Shown: positions 35,727-44,838 of the stretch, in pieces | Layout of the letters: every line of letters starts with the position of its first letter | Position numbering within the stretch: position 1 is the stretch's first letter | Assembly (NCBI GenBank): GCA_025454915.1 | Contig: JALONN010000002.1 | Location: 248,001 to 312,000 of the forward strand | Length of the DNA stretch: 64,000 bases | From: Raineya sp. | Lineage (GTDB): Bacteria > Bacteroidota > Bacteroidia > Cytophagales > Thermonemataceae | Reading direction: 5' to 3' | The notes under the pieces: generated by a model | What the model was told of the DNA's origin: nothing | What the model saw: only the letters and a program-made list of their open reading frames with translations | Database searches by the model: none | Made by a program: the position numbers and the translations under genes

Positions 35727-36617
35727 TCAGTTATTTAATTCCAGTATGAGTAACAAATAACTTACCAACATTAAAATAGAAACACTTTTTTCATTATTTC
35801 TTAATAAACTTTCATGAGGTTTTTTAAGAACAGATATATACTGAAAGATTATCCATATCAATAAAAATGAAATAATACAGTATGTCCACCAATGAGCCTT
35901 GATTTGATATAAAAATAAGTTTTGAATAATTGCTGTTATGATACAAATAAATAGGGTTGTATAAATAGATAGATGATAACCTAAAGTCTTAGAATAAGAA
36001 TCTATGGTGGGACTTTCTGCATCTGGAGCATGAATTTTTCGGGCTATTTCGAAAGCAAAACCAGATATTAAACTAAAAAACATTAGTAATACCAACTTTA
36101 GATTCATCAGAAAACCTATATGAGCAACCCATATCCAAAAAATGATAAGAGGCATTATCAGTAAATGTAGAAAAGCATATAAGGGCAAATATTTTTTTAA
36201 AAAACTCCCTATAAAGAACTCATATCGCATCAAGAAGGCATAAAAAAAGGCAATACCCCAAGCAATCAAAGCTGATGTTCCTTTCTGGTAACTCCAAAAT
36301 ATTTCAGAGATACTGATTATCAATGAAATAAGTATAAGCGTTTTTAAAGAAATTTTACCAGATTGCAAAACTCTGTTTGGATGATTGAGAGCATCAAGTT
36401 TAAAATCCTTGATTTCATCATAGATTCTTAGCCTGAAAAAAAAAGAAATTACAGCCAGAATACCTATGACAGACATCCAGTCAAATATTTGGATAGTTTG
36501 ATTTTCATAATTGGTTACAGAAAAAACAACTCCAAAAAGAATAGCAAAAAGCCCCATATTAATAAATGGAAAGCGTTCTTGTAGATAGGAAAAAAAATAC
36601 CTAAAATGCGTCATCAT
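35727..36617 (-). CDS. UbiA superfamily prenyltransferase-like membrane protein
   Basis: About 296 residues from the ATG at 36617; an upstream in-frame ATG at 36680 would overlap the divergent Nif3-like gene and gives a poor N-terminus. Around eight hydrophobic segments. The first Asp-rich motif, DEIKDFKLD (about 66-75), fits (N/D)DxxDxxxD, and IHAPDAESPTID in a later loop would be the second. UbiA enzymes transfer prenyl groups, or in DPPR synthase a phosphoribosyl group. The acceptor is unknown. First gene of the reverse three-gene operon, divergent from the Nif3-like gene with only about 36 bp between start codons. Confidence 0.75.
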   Translation of the reverse strand: MMTHFRYFFSYLQERFPFINMGLFAILFGVVFSVTNYENQTIQIFDWMSVIGILAVISFFFRLRIYDEIKDFKLDALNHPNRVLQSGKISLKTLILISLIISISEIFWSYQKGTSALIAWGIAFFYAFLMRYEFFIGSFLKKYLPLYAFLHLLIMPLIIFWIWVAHIGFLMNLKLVLLMFFSLISGFAFEIARKIHAPDAESPTIDSYSKTLGYHLSIYTTLFICIITAIIQNLFLYQIKAHWWTYCIISFLLIWIIFQYISVLKKPHESLLRNNEKSVSILMLVSYLLLILELNN

Positions 36618-36653
36618 AGTAAAATCATAAAAAATATTTGAAATATAATAAAA

Positions 36654-37751
36654 ATGGATACAATCAAACAAATTATACAATTATTAGAAAGCTTTGCTCC
36701 ACCTGCTTATCAAGAAAGTTACGATAATTCAGGTTTAATTGTAGGAAATTCTGATACACAAATTACAGGAGTGTTGGTTTCTTTAGATATGACAGAAGAT
36801 ATTGTAGATGAGGCTATTAATAGTAACTGTAATTTAATAGTCGCTCATCATCCTATTTTGTTTAAGCCGTTGAAGAGCCTTACAGGTAAGAATTATGTAG
36901 AAAGAACAATTCTGAAAGCGATCAAACATGATATAGCACTCTATGCCATTCATACTAATTTGGATAATGTATGGGGTGGAGTAAATTTTCATATAGCAGA
37001 AAGATTAGGTTTGAGAAATGTAAGAATTCTCGCTCCAAAGTCTCATATTTTATCAAAATTAACAACATTTTGTCCAAAAGGGTATAGTCAAAAAATTTTA
37101 GAGGCTTTATGGCAAGCTGGAGCTGGACAAATAGGAAATTATCAAAATTGTAGCTTTCAGCTAGAAGGAACAGGGACATTTCAACCCAATGAAAAAGCAA
37201 ATCCATTTTTAGGGGAACAAGGCAAACTGGAAGAAGCATCAGAATTTCGGATAGAAGTGGTTTTCCCTACATATTTGCAAAGAAAAATAATTCAGACACT
37301 TAAACAAAACCATCCTTATGAAGAAGTAGCCTATTATTTACATAATCTAGAAAATGAAAATCAGGAGGTTGGTTCTGGAGCTATAGGAGAATTATCAGAT
37401 GAGATGGATGAGCAAACTTTTTTAATGTATTTAAAAGAAAAAATGAATTTAAAAGTATTGAAACATACCAGACTTCTTAAAAAGCCTATCAAAAAGGTAG
37501 CTCTTTGTGGAGGTAGTGGAGTTTTTCTACTCAGAACGGCAATTGCAGCTAAAGCAGATATTTTTATTACTGCTGATGTGAAATATCATGAGTTTTTTGA
37601 TACAGAGAATAAAATCGTTTTGGCTGATATTGGACATTATGAAAGTGAAATTTTTACAAAAGAATTATTACATAAGGTTTTATCAGAAAAATTTCCTAAT
37701 ATTGCAGTTCAAATTTCACAAACGAATACCAATCCTGTGTATTACCTTTAA
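36654..37751 (+). CDS. Nif3-like dinuclear metal center protein
   Basis: 365 residues, the long form with a central insert. The metal-binding histidines are in AHHPILFKPL (about 64-73) and IHTNLDNVWGG; the C-terminal GGSGVFLL, ITADVKYHEFF and DIGHYESE complete the site. The middle segment with the PYEEVAYYL motif is the PII/CutA-like insert of this family. The biochemical role is debated; members are annotated as GTP cyclohydrolase type 2-like. Its stop and the next ATG share one base (37751), so it is coupled to the zinc-ribbon protein, an arrangement common in Bacteroidota. Confidence 0.93.
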   Translation: MDTIKQIIQLLESFAPPAYQESYDNSGLIVGNSDTQITGVLVSLDMTEDIVDEAINSNCNLIVAHHPILFKPLKSLTGKNYVERTILKAIKHDIALYAIHTNLDNVWGGVNFHIAERLGLRNVRILAPKSHILSKLTTFCPKGYSQKILEALWQAGAGQIGNYQNCSFQLEGTGTFQPNEKANPFLGEQGKLEEASEFRIEVVFPTYLQRKIIQTLKQNHPYEEVAYYLHNLENENQEVGSGAIGELSDEMDEQTFLMYLKEKMNLKVLKHTRLLKKPIKKVALCGGSGVFLLRTAIAAKADIFITADVKYHEFFDTENKIVLADIGHYESEIFTKELLHKVLSEKFPNIAVQISQTNTNPVYYL

Positions 37752-38551
37752 TGGCACAATCAATGGAAAAAACAGTAGAACAGAAATTACAAGCTTTGTT
37801 GAAATTACAAAGCATTGATAACGAGTTGGATAATATTAAGAAACTTCGTGGCGACTTGCCCAATGAAGTACAAGATTTAGAAGATGAAATCGCTGGTTAT
37901 CAAACTCGTATTCAAAGATTTGAAGAGCAAATCAAAGAGTTAGATCAAACCATCAACGATTTTAAAAACAAGAAAAAAGAGGCTGAAAAACTGATTGACA
38001 AATACAAAAATCAGCAAATGAACGTAAAAAACAATCGTGAGTTTGATGCTTTGTCAAAAGAAATAGAGTCTGAAGAGTTAGAGTTGGTACTTTGTGATAA
38101 AAGAACAAAAGAAGCCAAAGACAAAATTGAAAATAAAAAGAATGAAATTGAATCAGTTAAAAAAATATTAACTGATAGAAATAAATATCTTCAAGAAAAA
38201 CAAAAAGAATTAGACCAATTGGTTGGAGAAAGTGAAGAAGAAGAAAAAAGTTTAATCGCTGACAGAGATAAGCAAAAAGTACATATTGATGAACGCTTAT
38301 TGACTTCATACGAGAAAATTCGCTTAAATTCGTCCAACGGTTTAGCTGTAGTAATGGTAAAAAGAGATGCTTGTGGTGGATGCTTCAATATTGTTCCTCC
38401 TCAGCGTCAGGTAGATATCAGAGAAAAGAAAAAACTAATCGTTTGTGAACACTGTGGTCGTATTTTGGCAGGTGTAGAAGAAATCGTTGTACAAGTAGAG
38501 GAAAAATCTACCAAAAAAAGAGGATTTAAAAAACTTGCTGAAGAAGCATAA
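37751..38551 (+). CDS. Coiled-coil protein with C-terminal zinc ribbon
   Basis: 266 residues. Residues about 15-190 form a long Lys/Glu-rich coiled coil. The C-terminus carries a C4 zinc ribbon, CGGCFNIVPPQ with CEHCGRILAG. This is the CT398/zf-RING_7-type family, linked to flagellar or sigma54 partners in chlamydiae but uncharacterised in Bacteroidota. Genetically tied to the Nif3-like gene by a one-base overlap. Cytoplasmic. Confidence 0.9.
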   Translation: MAQSMEKTVEQKLQALLKLQSIDNELDNIKKLRGDLPNEVQDLEDEIAGYQTRIQRFEEQIKELDQTINDFKNKKKEAEKLIDKYKNQQMNVKNNREFDALSKEIESEELELVLCDKRTKEAKDKIENKKNEIESVKKILTDRNKYLQEKQKELDQLVGESEEEEKSLIADRDKQKVHIDERLLTSYEKIRLNSSNGLAVVMVKRDACGGCFNIVPPQRQVDIREKKKLIVCEHCGRILAGVEEIVVQVEEKSTKKRGFKKLAEEA

Positions 38552-38556
38552 AAAAT

Positions 38557-38586
38557 AAAAGCCTATCAAAACGATAGGCTTTTTTA
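38557..38586. terminator. Bidirectional terminator after the zinc-ribbon gene
   Basis: AAAAGCCTATC and GATAGGCTTTT with an AAAAC loop, flanked by A- and T-runs at a convergent junction. Confidence 0.85.
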
Positions 38587-39009
38587 TTATTCTGACTTCA
38601 GTTGGGCTAACGTATTTTTACTTTCATTGAGTAAAAATAATGTTTTGTTATCTTTTGAGACAGAGAGTGTTTTTGTTTCTGCCAATACTTTAAAAAAGGC
38701 TCTTTCCTTGTCCATAATCTCTTCACAATAAGCTTCTGTTGAAATCATTTCTGATAAAGAAACAGCGTCATTTTTCAGATTATAAACTCCTGAAAAACTA
38801 TTACATCCTGCAAAACCCTCTATTTTTTTGATTTCTTTATTAAATTTCAAAAACACTTTCCCCTCTTGAGAAATGGAAAATGTTTTTCCATTTAACTCAA
38901 CTAGAAACCACTTCTTATTTTCTATATCCATTGTTTTGTTAGATTTTGGAGGTTGTTTGCAACCACAAAAAATAAAGCTCAAAAAGAACACATAAATTAA
39001 ATTTTTCAT
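38587..39009 (-). CDS. META-domain lipoprotein (HslJ-like)
   Basis: 140 residues. A lipoprotein signal ends at Cys17 (FCGC). The META/DUF306 domain shows WFLVELNGK, the hallmark GFAGCNSFSGVY, a TEAYCEE segment and ERAFFKVL. HslJ-type proteins are envelope proteins linked to heat or antibiotic stress; the role here is unknown. It starts 1 nt after the dehydrogenase stop, so it is co-transcribed with that gene. Confidence 0.85.
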   Translation of the reverse strand: MKNLIYVFFLSFIFCGCKQPPKSNKTMDIENKKWFLVELNGKTFSISQEGKVFLKFNKEIKKIEGFAGCNSFSGVYNLKNDAVSLSEMISTEAYCEEIMDKERAFFKVLAETKTLSVSKDNKTLFLLNESKNTLAQLKSE

Positions 39010-39010
39010 A

Positions 39011-40243
39011 TTATACTAATTGTTTTAAAGAAATTTCAAAGGCTTTTTCTGTAATTTGAGTTTTCTTGGGGTTAGCCTCATAAACTTTTAAGAGAGCATT
39101 GTGAATAGTATTGGATATGTCAGAGAAAATAGCTTCGTCAGTAATATTTCCACCTCTTTCACTCATCAAATATGCAAAAGTTCTTGCCATACCACAATTT
39201 GCAATAAAATCGGGTAATAAAGCTACTTTACTATCAACAAATTGTGCAATTTGCCCAAAGAAAATTTCTGGGTCAGCAAAAGGCACATTAGCTCCACACG
39301 AAACCACTTCTAATCCATTCTGAATGAGAGCTTCTGCCTGTTCACGTTTTACGAGTCTTGAAGCAGCAGCAGGAACAAATATTTCTGCACCCATACTCCA
39401 GACTTTTTCATTAATTTCTTCAAAAGGCACTAAATTATCTGCCACCAAAAAGTTTGAACTTCTATCTGCAAATAATTTCTTGATTTCATCTAAAGTCATT
39501 CCTTCAGGTTTCATAATGCCCCCCACTCTGTCAATAATCCCTACAATTTTAGCACCTTCTTTTGCCAGATATAAAGCTGCTGTAGCTCCTACATTACCCC
39601 AGCCCTGAATAATGGCTTTTTTACCTTTTACATCACCACCCCACAAAGTATAAAAATGTCTGATTGCCTCTGCAACACCATAACCTGTAATCATATCAGC
39701 AACTACATATTTACGTTTTGCTCCATCAGGGATGTAATTAGAATCTTCAATCACTTTAGAAACACCTTGACGTAATTGTCCTACTTTTCTGATTTTATCA
39801 GGTTTAGAAGGGTTATAATGTCCGTTTACAATACCTTCTTGTGGATGCCACAAACCATACTCTTCAGTAATGGGTATTACTTCATGTATTTCATCCACAT
39901 TCAAATCGCCACCTGTACCATAATAGTTCTTCAGTAGAGCAAAAGCAGCTTTGTACCAACGCTTTAAAACATCATGTTTACGAGGATCTTGTGGGTCAAA
40001 ATCTATACCTGATTTAGCTCCACCAATCGCAGGACCTGAAACGGTAAACTTAATTTCCATTGTTTTGGCTAAAGACTCTACTTCTCTACGGTCTAAGCCT
40101 TTACGCATACGAGTTCCCCCTCCTGCTGCACCACCACGCAAAGAGTTGATAACAATCCAACCTTTTGCTTCTGTTTCAGCGTCATGCCACTCAAATACTA
40201 TTTCTGGGGCTTTGTTTTCAAATTTGGCGAGTAAATCTTTCAT
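39011..40243 (-). CDS. Glu/Leu/Phe/Val dehydrogenase
   Basis: 410 residues. It oxidatively deaminates an amino acid with NAD(P). The substrate domain has GGAAGGGTRM, the catalytic GGAKSGIDFDP with its lysine, and GTGGDLNVDE. The Rossmann part has GWGNVGATAALYLA, and later CGANVPF. It is of normal length. Choice among glutamate, leucine and other amino acids cannot be made by eye; glutamate is the commonest. The small META lipoprotein follows 1 nt downstream. Confidence 0.9.
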   Translation of the reverse strand: MKDLLAKFENKAPEIVFEWHDAETEAKGWIVINSLRGGAAGGGTRMRKGLDRREVESLAKTMEIKFTVSGPAIGGAKSGIDFDPQDPRKHDVLKRWYKAAFALLKNYYGTGGDLNVDEIHEVIPITEEYGLWHPQEGIVNGHYNPSKPDKIRKVGQLRQGVSKVIEDSNYIPDGAKRKYVVADMITGYGVAEAIRHFYTLWGGDVKGKKAIIQGWGNVGATAALYLAKEGAKIVGIIDRVGGIMKPEGMTLDEIKKLFADRSSNFLVADNLVPFEEINEKVWSMGAEIFVPAAASRLVKREQAEALIQNGLEVVSCGANVPFADPEIFFGQIAQFVDSKVALLPDFIANCGMARTFAYLMSERGGNITDEAIFSDISNTIHNALLKVYEANPKKTQITEKAFEISLKQLV

Positions 40244-40370
40244 AAGTAAACAATATAAGGATGTTGTATTTTGTGGGGATAAAATTGCACAAAAATCCTA
40301 CATCAAACAAATTATGTTCTGATAGAATTGAAAAACTACTAGAGTTGTAATACAAAAAACAATCAATATT

Positions 40371-40715
40371 TTACAAGCTTAGCTTATTTTTTAATTCATA
40401 ACTCGGATTTAGGTAATACGCTTCCCTTTCATTATCACCATCCTGAAAAACAACTTTTCCTGATTTTGCTATCCCAATTACATTAGATATGCAATCTGCT
40501 GTATCATAAATACCTTCACTTCCAAAATTTTCATCTTCAATGTAAAGAATGTTCTCTTTAAGTGAAAGGGTTTTGCAGAAATCAGGGTTATTTCTATGTT
40601 CTTTAGGAATAAAAAAATAACTCTTTTCTTCTTGAGTAAGATAATCAAAAGCTACTTGAGCTAATTCTGGTGTTTCAAAAGTTAGTTTTCCTCTAAAGAT
40701 ATAAAAAGAACTCAT
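40371..40715 (-). CDS. Hypothetical small protein, unrecognised family
   Basis: 114 residues, no signal peptide, no membrane segment. It has a compact soluble composition with a central acidic stretch (EDENFGSEGIYD). It starts 11 nt after the stop of a beta-barrel gene in the same direction, so it is probably co-transcribed with it and with the RDD gene upstream. I recognise no motif and propose no function. Confidence 0.55.
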   Translation of the reverse strand: MSSFYIFRGKLTFETPELAQVAFDYLTQEEKSYFFIPKEHRNNPDFCKTLSLKENILYIEDENFGSEGIYDTADCISNVIGIAKSGKVVFQDGDNEREAYYLNPSYELKNKLSL

Positions 40716-40726
40716 ATCAAATAAAA

Positions 40727-41935
40727 TTAAGATTTTTTTAATCTATACCCTAATATAACAGAAATAGTTTCATATTTAGAGTTCCAAGTCATGTATCTTG
40801 ATAATACTTGTCTTTGAAAATGATAACGAGCTTCAATGCTATATCTATTGTAAAAAAAGCCTGTTCCTAATACAAAGTTATTGCCTGAGGTGACAATTAA
40901 ATCTGGTCTATAATACGAAAAATCTACTTTAGACTTTAATTGGAAATCTAGTACATAAAGAGCATTTAAAAATAGCTTTGATTTTTTATTGAAATGAAAA
41001 TAATGTTTTAAGCCAATAGGTATTTCTATAGACTTATAATTTACAGCAATATCTATAGGTCTGAAATAACTTCTGTCATTTACATTCTTTACAACCGAAC
41101 TGAAATATTGAAAACTAGGTTCAACAATAATACTCCATCTATCTTTATTGAAAGGCAATACAATTTCGCTGGAAAACCCAACACTAGCTGTTAGTTTATT
41201 CCCAAAATTAACAACTAAATTGGCTAATTCGTCTTTAATAGACAATTTAGAATATCTAATCTGAGTTTTTACCTCAAAAAAGAATTTCATCTTCTTTTCT
41301 TGAAAGTAATTATTAATTTGGGTGTTTTCACAATTATTATATTTTATAAATAAAGAAATTAAAGGTTTTGTGGCATAATCTAGAAGTTTTATATCATCAA
41401 TATTAATTGAAGAACACTGAAAGCTTTTTAATAACTGTTGTTTAAAAGTTGTGTTCTTTGCTATTTGGTTATTTCCAGTTCGATAACTTTTATAAATGAG
41501 TTGTTTGATAGGCTCTTGAGGAGTACTATAAAAAAAGCGTCTCAAATTACCACTCTCATAATAATAAAGATTTGCATGACTCTCAATTAATACTTTAAGG
41601 AATAATTTTTCTTTTTCAAAAATAGGAGCTTTATCTAAACTTAATAAATTAATTTGTTCGCTGGAACGGTCAATTTCTACATTAAATCTTTGATATTTTA
41701 CAACGTCTAGTATCCCAAATTCCATAACAGAGTCAATAGAATTTGTTTTCACTTTTGATGTATCAGAATACCTATATTTAAAAGACTTGGGATTTCCCTT
41801 CCAGTCTAAATTTTTGATAAAACAGTGAATTGTATCACGATTATTGTTGATAAAGTATCCTTTCTCAAATTGAATTTGAGCTGAAATCTGGGAACAAGAA
41901 AAGAATAAAAATAATGCTATTAAATAGATATTCAT
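40727..41935 (-). CDS. Predicted secreted beta-barrel protein
   Basis: 402 residues. A signal peptide ends near QISAQ (about residue 19). The N-terminal part has GYFINNNRDTIHCFIKN, a pattern of Bacteroidota-specific outer-membrane proteins of unknown function. The C-terminal 200 residues alternate aromatic and polar residues in strands and finish with SVILGYRLKKS, so a barrel of about eight strands is likely. It lies between RDD and small hypothetical genes with gaps of 9 and 11 nt. Role unknown. Confidence 0.65.
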   Translation of the reverse strand: MNIYLIALFLFFSCSQISAQIQFEKGYFINNNRDTIHCFIKNLDWKGNPKSFKYRYSDTSKVKTNSIDSVMEFGILDVVKYQRFNVEIDRSSEQINLLSLDKAPIFEKEKLFLKVLIESHANLYYYESGNLRRFFYSTPQEPIKQLIYKSYRTGNNQIAKNTTFKQQLLKSFQCSSINIDDIKLLDYATKPLISLFIKYNNCENTQINNYFQEKKMKFFFEVKTQIRYSKLSIKDELANLVVNFGNKLTASVGFSSEIVLPFNKDRWSIIVEPSFQYFSSVVKNVNDRSYFRPIDIAVNYKSIEIPIGLKHYFHFNKKSKLFLNALYVLDFQLKSKVDFSYYRPDLIVTSGNNFVLGTGFFYNRYSIEARYHFQRQVLSRYMTWNSKYETISVILGYRLKKS

Positions 41936-41944
41936 AGTTTTCTA

Positions 41945-42457
41945 TTAAAAAGTATCTTCATCTTCATTATTTTTATCTACTTCAGATAAAAGCTTTTCGT
42001 ATGAGTTAAATGTGTCTTCGTCAACTACAATGGTATCAGAAATGCTATCGTGCCAGCCTCTTGGATTATTGCTTAAAAAAGAGAAAACATCAAAAGGTAT
42101 AATTCGTGATAAGCTTCGTTTGATGATGGTTACTAAATCAGGTTTTGAACCATCAGCTCTAACTACTCTTGTTTTTACAAGTATCTTACCTACAGTTTTT
42201 CCGCTGGTATATTCTAAAATACCACAATAAATCACATAGACTAAAGCTGTTACTAAAATATCTAAAAATTTATTATCAGCTATTTCATATAATAAATCAA
42301 GTCCAAGTCCAGTTGCTCCTGCAAAAAATCCCCAAAGAATGAATATACCATACAAAACTATTCTATCAATAATAAATGTTAAAAGTCTTTTCCACCAAAT
42401 AGCTGGTGTTAAATCTTTAAGAAGTTTTGCTAGTTCTTTGTTGTAAGAGTTTTCCAT
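41945..42457 (-). CDS. RDD family membrane protein
   Basis: 170 residues. The RDD pattern is present: WKRLLTFIIDRIVLYG (Arg and Asp at the start of the first helix), GKTVGKILVKTRVV, and SRIIPFDVFSFL. Three hydrophobic segments. The C-terminus is acidic (KNNEDED). Function unknown; RDD proteins have been linked to ion transport. First gene of the reverse three-gene group with the barrel and hypothetical genes. An A/T-rich hairpin at 42509-42528 is in the 130 bp upstream but I do not assign it a role. Confidence 0.85.
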   Translation of the reverse strand: MENSYNKELAKLLKDLTPAIWWKRLLTFIIDRIVLYGIFILWGFFAGATGLGLDLLYEIADNKFLDILVTALVYVIYCGILEYTSGKTVGKILVKTRVVRADGSKPDLVTIIKRSLSRIIPFDVFSFLSNNPRGWHDSISDTIVVDEDTFNSYEKLLSEVDKNNEDEDTF

Positions 42458-42587
42458 AAATACTTTCTAAATAATATAATTGTAAAAATAAAAGTATATA
42501 AGACAAAAAAAAAGACTTTTGTCTTTTTGTATAAGTATCAGTAATATTGCTTTCTCAAAAGCGTTTTTATCTAAAACATAAACTTAT

Positions 42588-44789
42588 ATGCAAAAAAGAA
42601 ATCTGATTTGGGTGTTGCTCCTATTTGTAGCAATACAAGGTTACGCCCAAGATAAAAAGAAGTTTGCTTCTCTTCAGGAAGGTTTACAAGCAGGTGGCAG
42701 ACTAACAGGTAATTTTGGACCTCGTAGTGTAAACTGGATTGAGGGAGGAGAAAAATACTCATACATTGAATCTGGAGGAGTTATCAAAACATTTTCACCC
42801 AAAGATGGGAAAGAAGACATAGTTTTTAAAAGTGAAGGAATGAAATTCCCTGATTCTGATAAACCCTTCAATTATGGGTCTTTTCAGTGGTCTAAGGATA
42901 GTAAATATCTCCTTTTCCAAAGTAATTTCCGCCCTGTTTGGCGTAGGTCAGGTATTTCTGATTATTATTTTTATGATGTGGCAACTAAAAGTCTTCAGCT
43001 AGCAGCTAAAGATGCTCAAACTGCCGAACTTTCTCCTGATGGTTCTAAAATAGGTTATGAGAAAGGCGGAAACTTATATATTTACGATTTTGCTTCTAAA
43101 AAAGAAACTCAATTAACCAACGATGCTAAAGAAAATGTTTGGAATGGTCGTTTTGGATGGGTGTATGAAGAAGAATTTGGTTTGGCTCAGGCTTGGGAAT
43201 GGTCACCTGATAGTAAATTCATTGGCTTCTGGCAAACAGATGAAAGAGAAGTACCTATTTTCCAAATGACAGATTATAGTGGATTGGCTGATACTTACGA
43301 AAAATTGCCTTACCCCAAAGTGGGAAACAAAAACCCTCTTGTAAAAATTGGTATCATTGATATTGCTCAAAATAAAAGAGAATGGGTAAAAGTTGATTTG
43401 GGAGATGGATATATCCCTCGTATCTATTGGACATCTGTTTCAGGACAATTGGCAGTAATGCATCTGAACCGTAAGCAAAACCAAATGAAATTATTTTTCT
43501 CAAATGCTCAAAATGGTGATGTAAAGCTCATTATGGAAGAAACTTCTAAAGCATGGATTGATGTGTTTGATTTTTTTGCAGGTATTATGCATTATGCCTT
43601 TTTCCCAAAAGAAGTACAAGAATTCTTCTGGATTTCTGAAAAAGATGGATTTGCACATATTTATCGCTACGACTATAAAGGAAAATTGCTAGGACAAGTA
43701 ACCAAAGGTAACTGGGAAGTAGTTTTTGTACATAGTGTAGATGCCAAAAACAAGAAAATTTATTATACTTCTACAGAAGCATCTCCTTTGGAAAGACATT
43801 TATACGAAGTAGATTTTGATGGTAAGAATAAGAAAAAACTTACACAAGTAGCTGGAAGACACAATATTGACTTCTCGCCTAATGGAAAGTATTTCTTAGA
43901 CAGATACTCAAATGTAACCACTCCTACCCAAGTAGAACTTTGGGAAACAGGCAAACAACCCAAAATGCTTAAAAAAGTAGTAGATAATGCTCCAGTTACA
44001 GAATATTTAAGCCAAAATACTTATTCACCAAGAGAGCTGACAAGCTTTACCAATTCTGATGGTGTAAAAATAGATTTGTATGTAGTAAAACCTACAAACT
44101 TTAATCCTAGCCAAAAATATCCGTTACTTGTAAATATTTATGGTGGACCAGGGGCTCAGGGTGTATATAATGAGTTTGGTAGAGATGGTTGGGAGCAATA
44201 TTTAGCTCAACAAGGTTACGTGATTATCAATGTAAATAACAGAGGTAGTGGAGGTTATGGATATGCTTTTGAGAAAATTGTTTATGAACAATTAGGAAAA
44301 TATGAAAGTAAAGATTTTGCAGAGGCTGCTCAGTTTATGGTAAAACAAGGTTATGTAGATGCCAATAGAATTGCGATTCGTGGGCATAGCTACGGAGGCT
44401 ATATGTCCAGTTTTACGGTTTTAAACTATCCAGATATTTTTAAAGTAGCCATTGTAGGAGCTCCTGTAACAGACTGGCGTTTATATGATTCTGCCTATGC
44501 AGAACGTTATATGGGTTTATTGCCCGAAAATGATGCCAAATATACAGCATCTTCAAGCACTACTTATGCTAAAAACCTGAAAGGTAAAATGTTACTTGTT
44601 CACTCGGCTATGGATGAAAACGTACATGTAAAACATACATTCCAATTGGTGAAAGGCTTAACAGATGCAGGAAAAGATGTAGATTTACGTATTTATCCTC
44701 CTGGTAACCACGGAGTTGCATACAGCCCTCAAAGCCGTTTGCTTCTCTTCCAACAATACACAGATTATTTGAATAAGAATTTGAAATAG
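42588..44789 (+). CDS. S9 family peptidase, dipeptidyl peptidase IV-like
   Basis: 733 residues. A signal peptide ends at GYAQ (about residue 20), so it is exported, probably to the periplasm. An N-terminal DPPIV-type beta-propeller (about 40-470) is followed by an alpha/beta hydrolase. The catalytic triad is Ser in GHSYGGYMS, Asp in HSAMDENVH and His in PGNHGVAYS. The Glu-Glu motif of DPPIV (YEEEFGLA, about 187-194) that anchors the substrate N-terminus is present, supporting release of X-Pro dipeptides. Single gene closed by a strong terminator. Confidence 0.93.
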   Translation: MQKRNLIWVLLLFVAIQGYAQDKKKFASLQEGLQAGGRLTGNFGPRSVNWIEGGEKYSYIESGGVIKTFSPKDGKEDIVFKSEGMKFPDSDKPFNYGSFQWSKDSKYLLFQSNFRPVWRRSGISDYYFYDVATKSLQLAAKDAQTAELSPDGSKIGYEKGGNLYIYDFASKKETQLTNDAKENVWNGRFGWVYEEEFGLAQAWEWSPDSKFIGFWQTDEREVPIFQMTDYSGLADTYEKLPYPKVGNKNPLVKIGIIDIAQNKREWVKVDLGDGYIPRIYWTSVSGQLAVMHLNRKQNQMKLFFSNAQNGDVKLIMEETSKAWIDVFDFFAGIMHYAFFPKEVQEFFWISEKDGFAHIYRYDYKGKLLGQVTKGNWEVVFVHSVDAKNKKIYYTSTEASPLERHLYEVDFDGKNKKKLTQVAGRHNIDFSPNGKYFLDRYSNVTTPTQVELWETGKQPKMLKKVVDNAPVTEYLSQNTYSPRELTSFTNSDGVKIDLYVVKPTNFNPSQKYPLLVNIYGGPGAQGVYNEFGRDGWEQYLAQQGYVIINVNNRGSGGYGYAFEKIVYEQLGKYESKDFAEAAQFMVKQGYVDANRIAIRGHSYGGYMSSFTVLNYPDIFKVAIVGAPVTDWRLYDSAYAERYMGLLPENDAKYTASSSTTYAKNLKGKMLLVHSAMDENVHVKHTFQLVKGLTDAGKDVDLRIYPPGNHGVAYSPQSRLLLFQQYTDYLNKNLK

Positions 44790-44793
44790 ATAT

Positions 44794-44826
44794 AAAAAGG
44801 CTTCCTGATTATCAGGAAGCCTTTTT
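44794..44826. terminator. Bidirectional terminator after the S9 peptidase
   Basis: AAAAAGGCTTCCTGAT paired with ATCAGGAAGCCTTTTT with no more than a 1-nt centre, at a convergent junction. Confidence 0.85.
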
Positions 44827-44838
44827 AATTGTTTGATT

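Noticed and set aside
42509..42528. AT-rich hairpin AAAAAGAC-TTTT-GTCTTTTT between RDD and S9 genes
   Set aside because: Lies between divergent genes, so it is not a terminator; too short and A/T-rich to claim a regulatory role.
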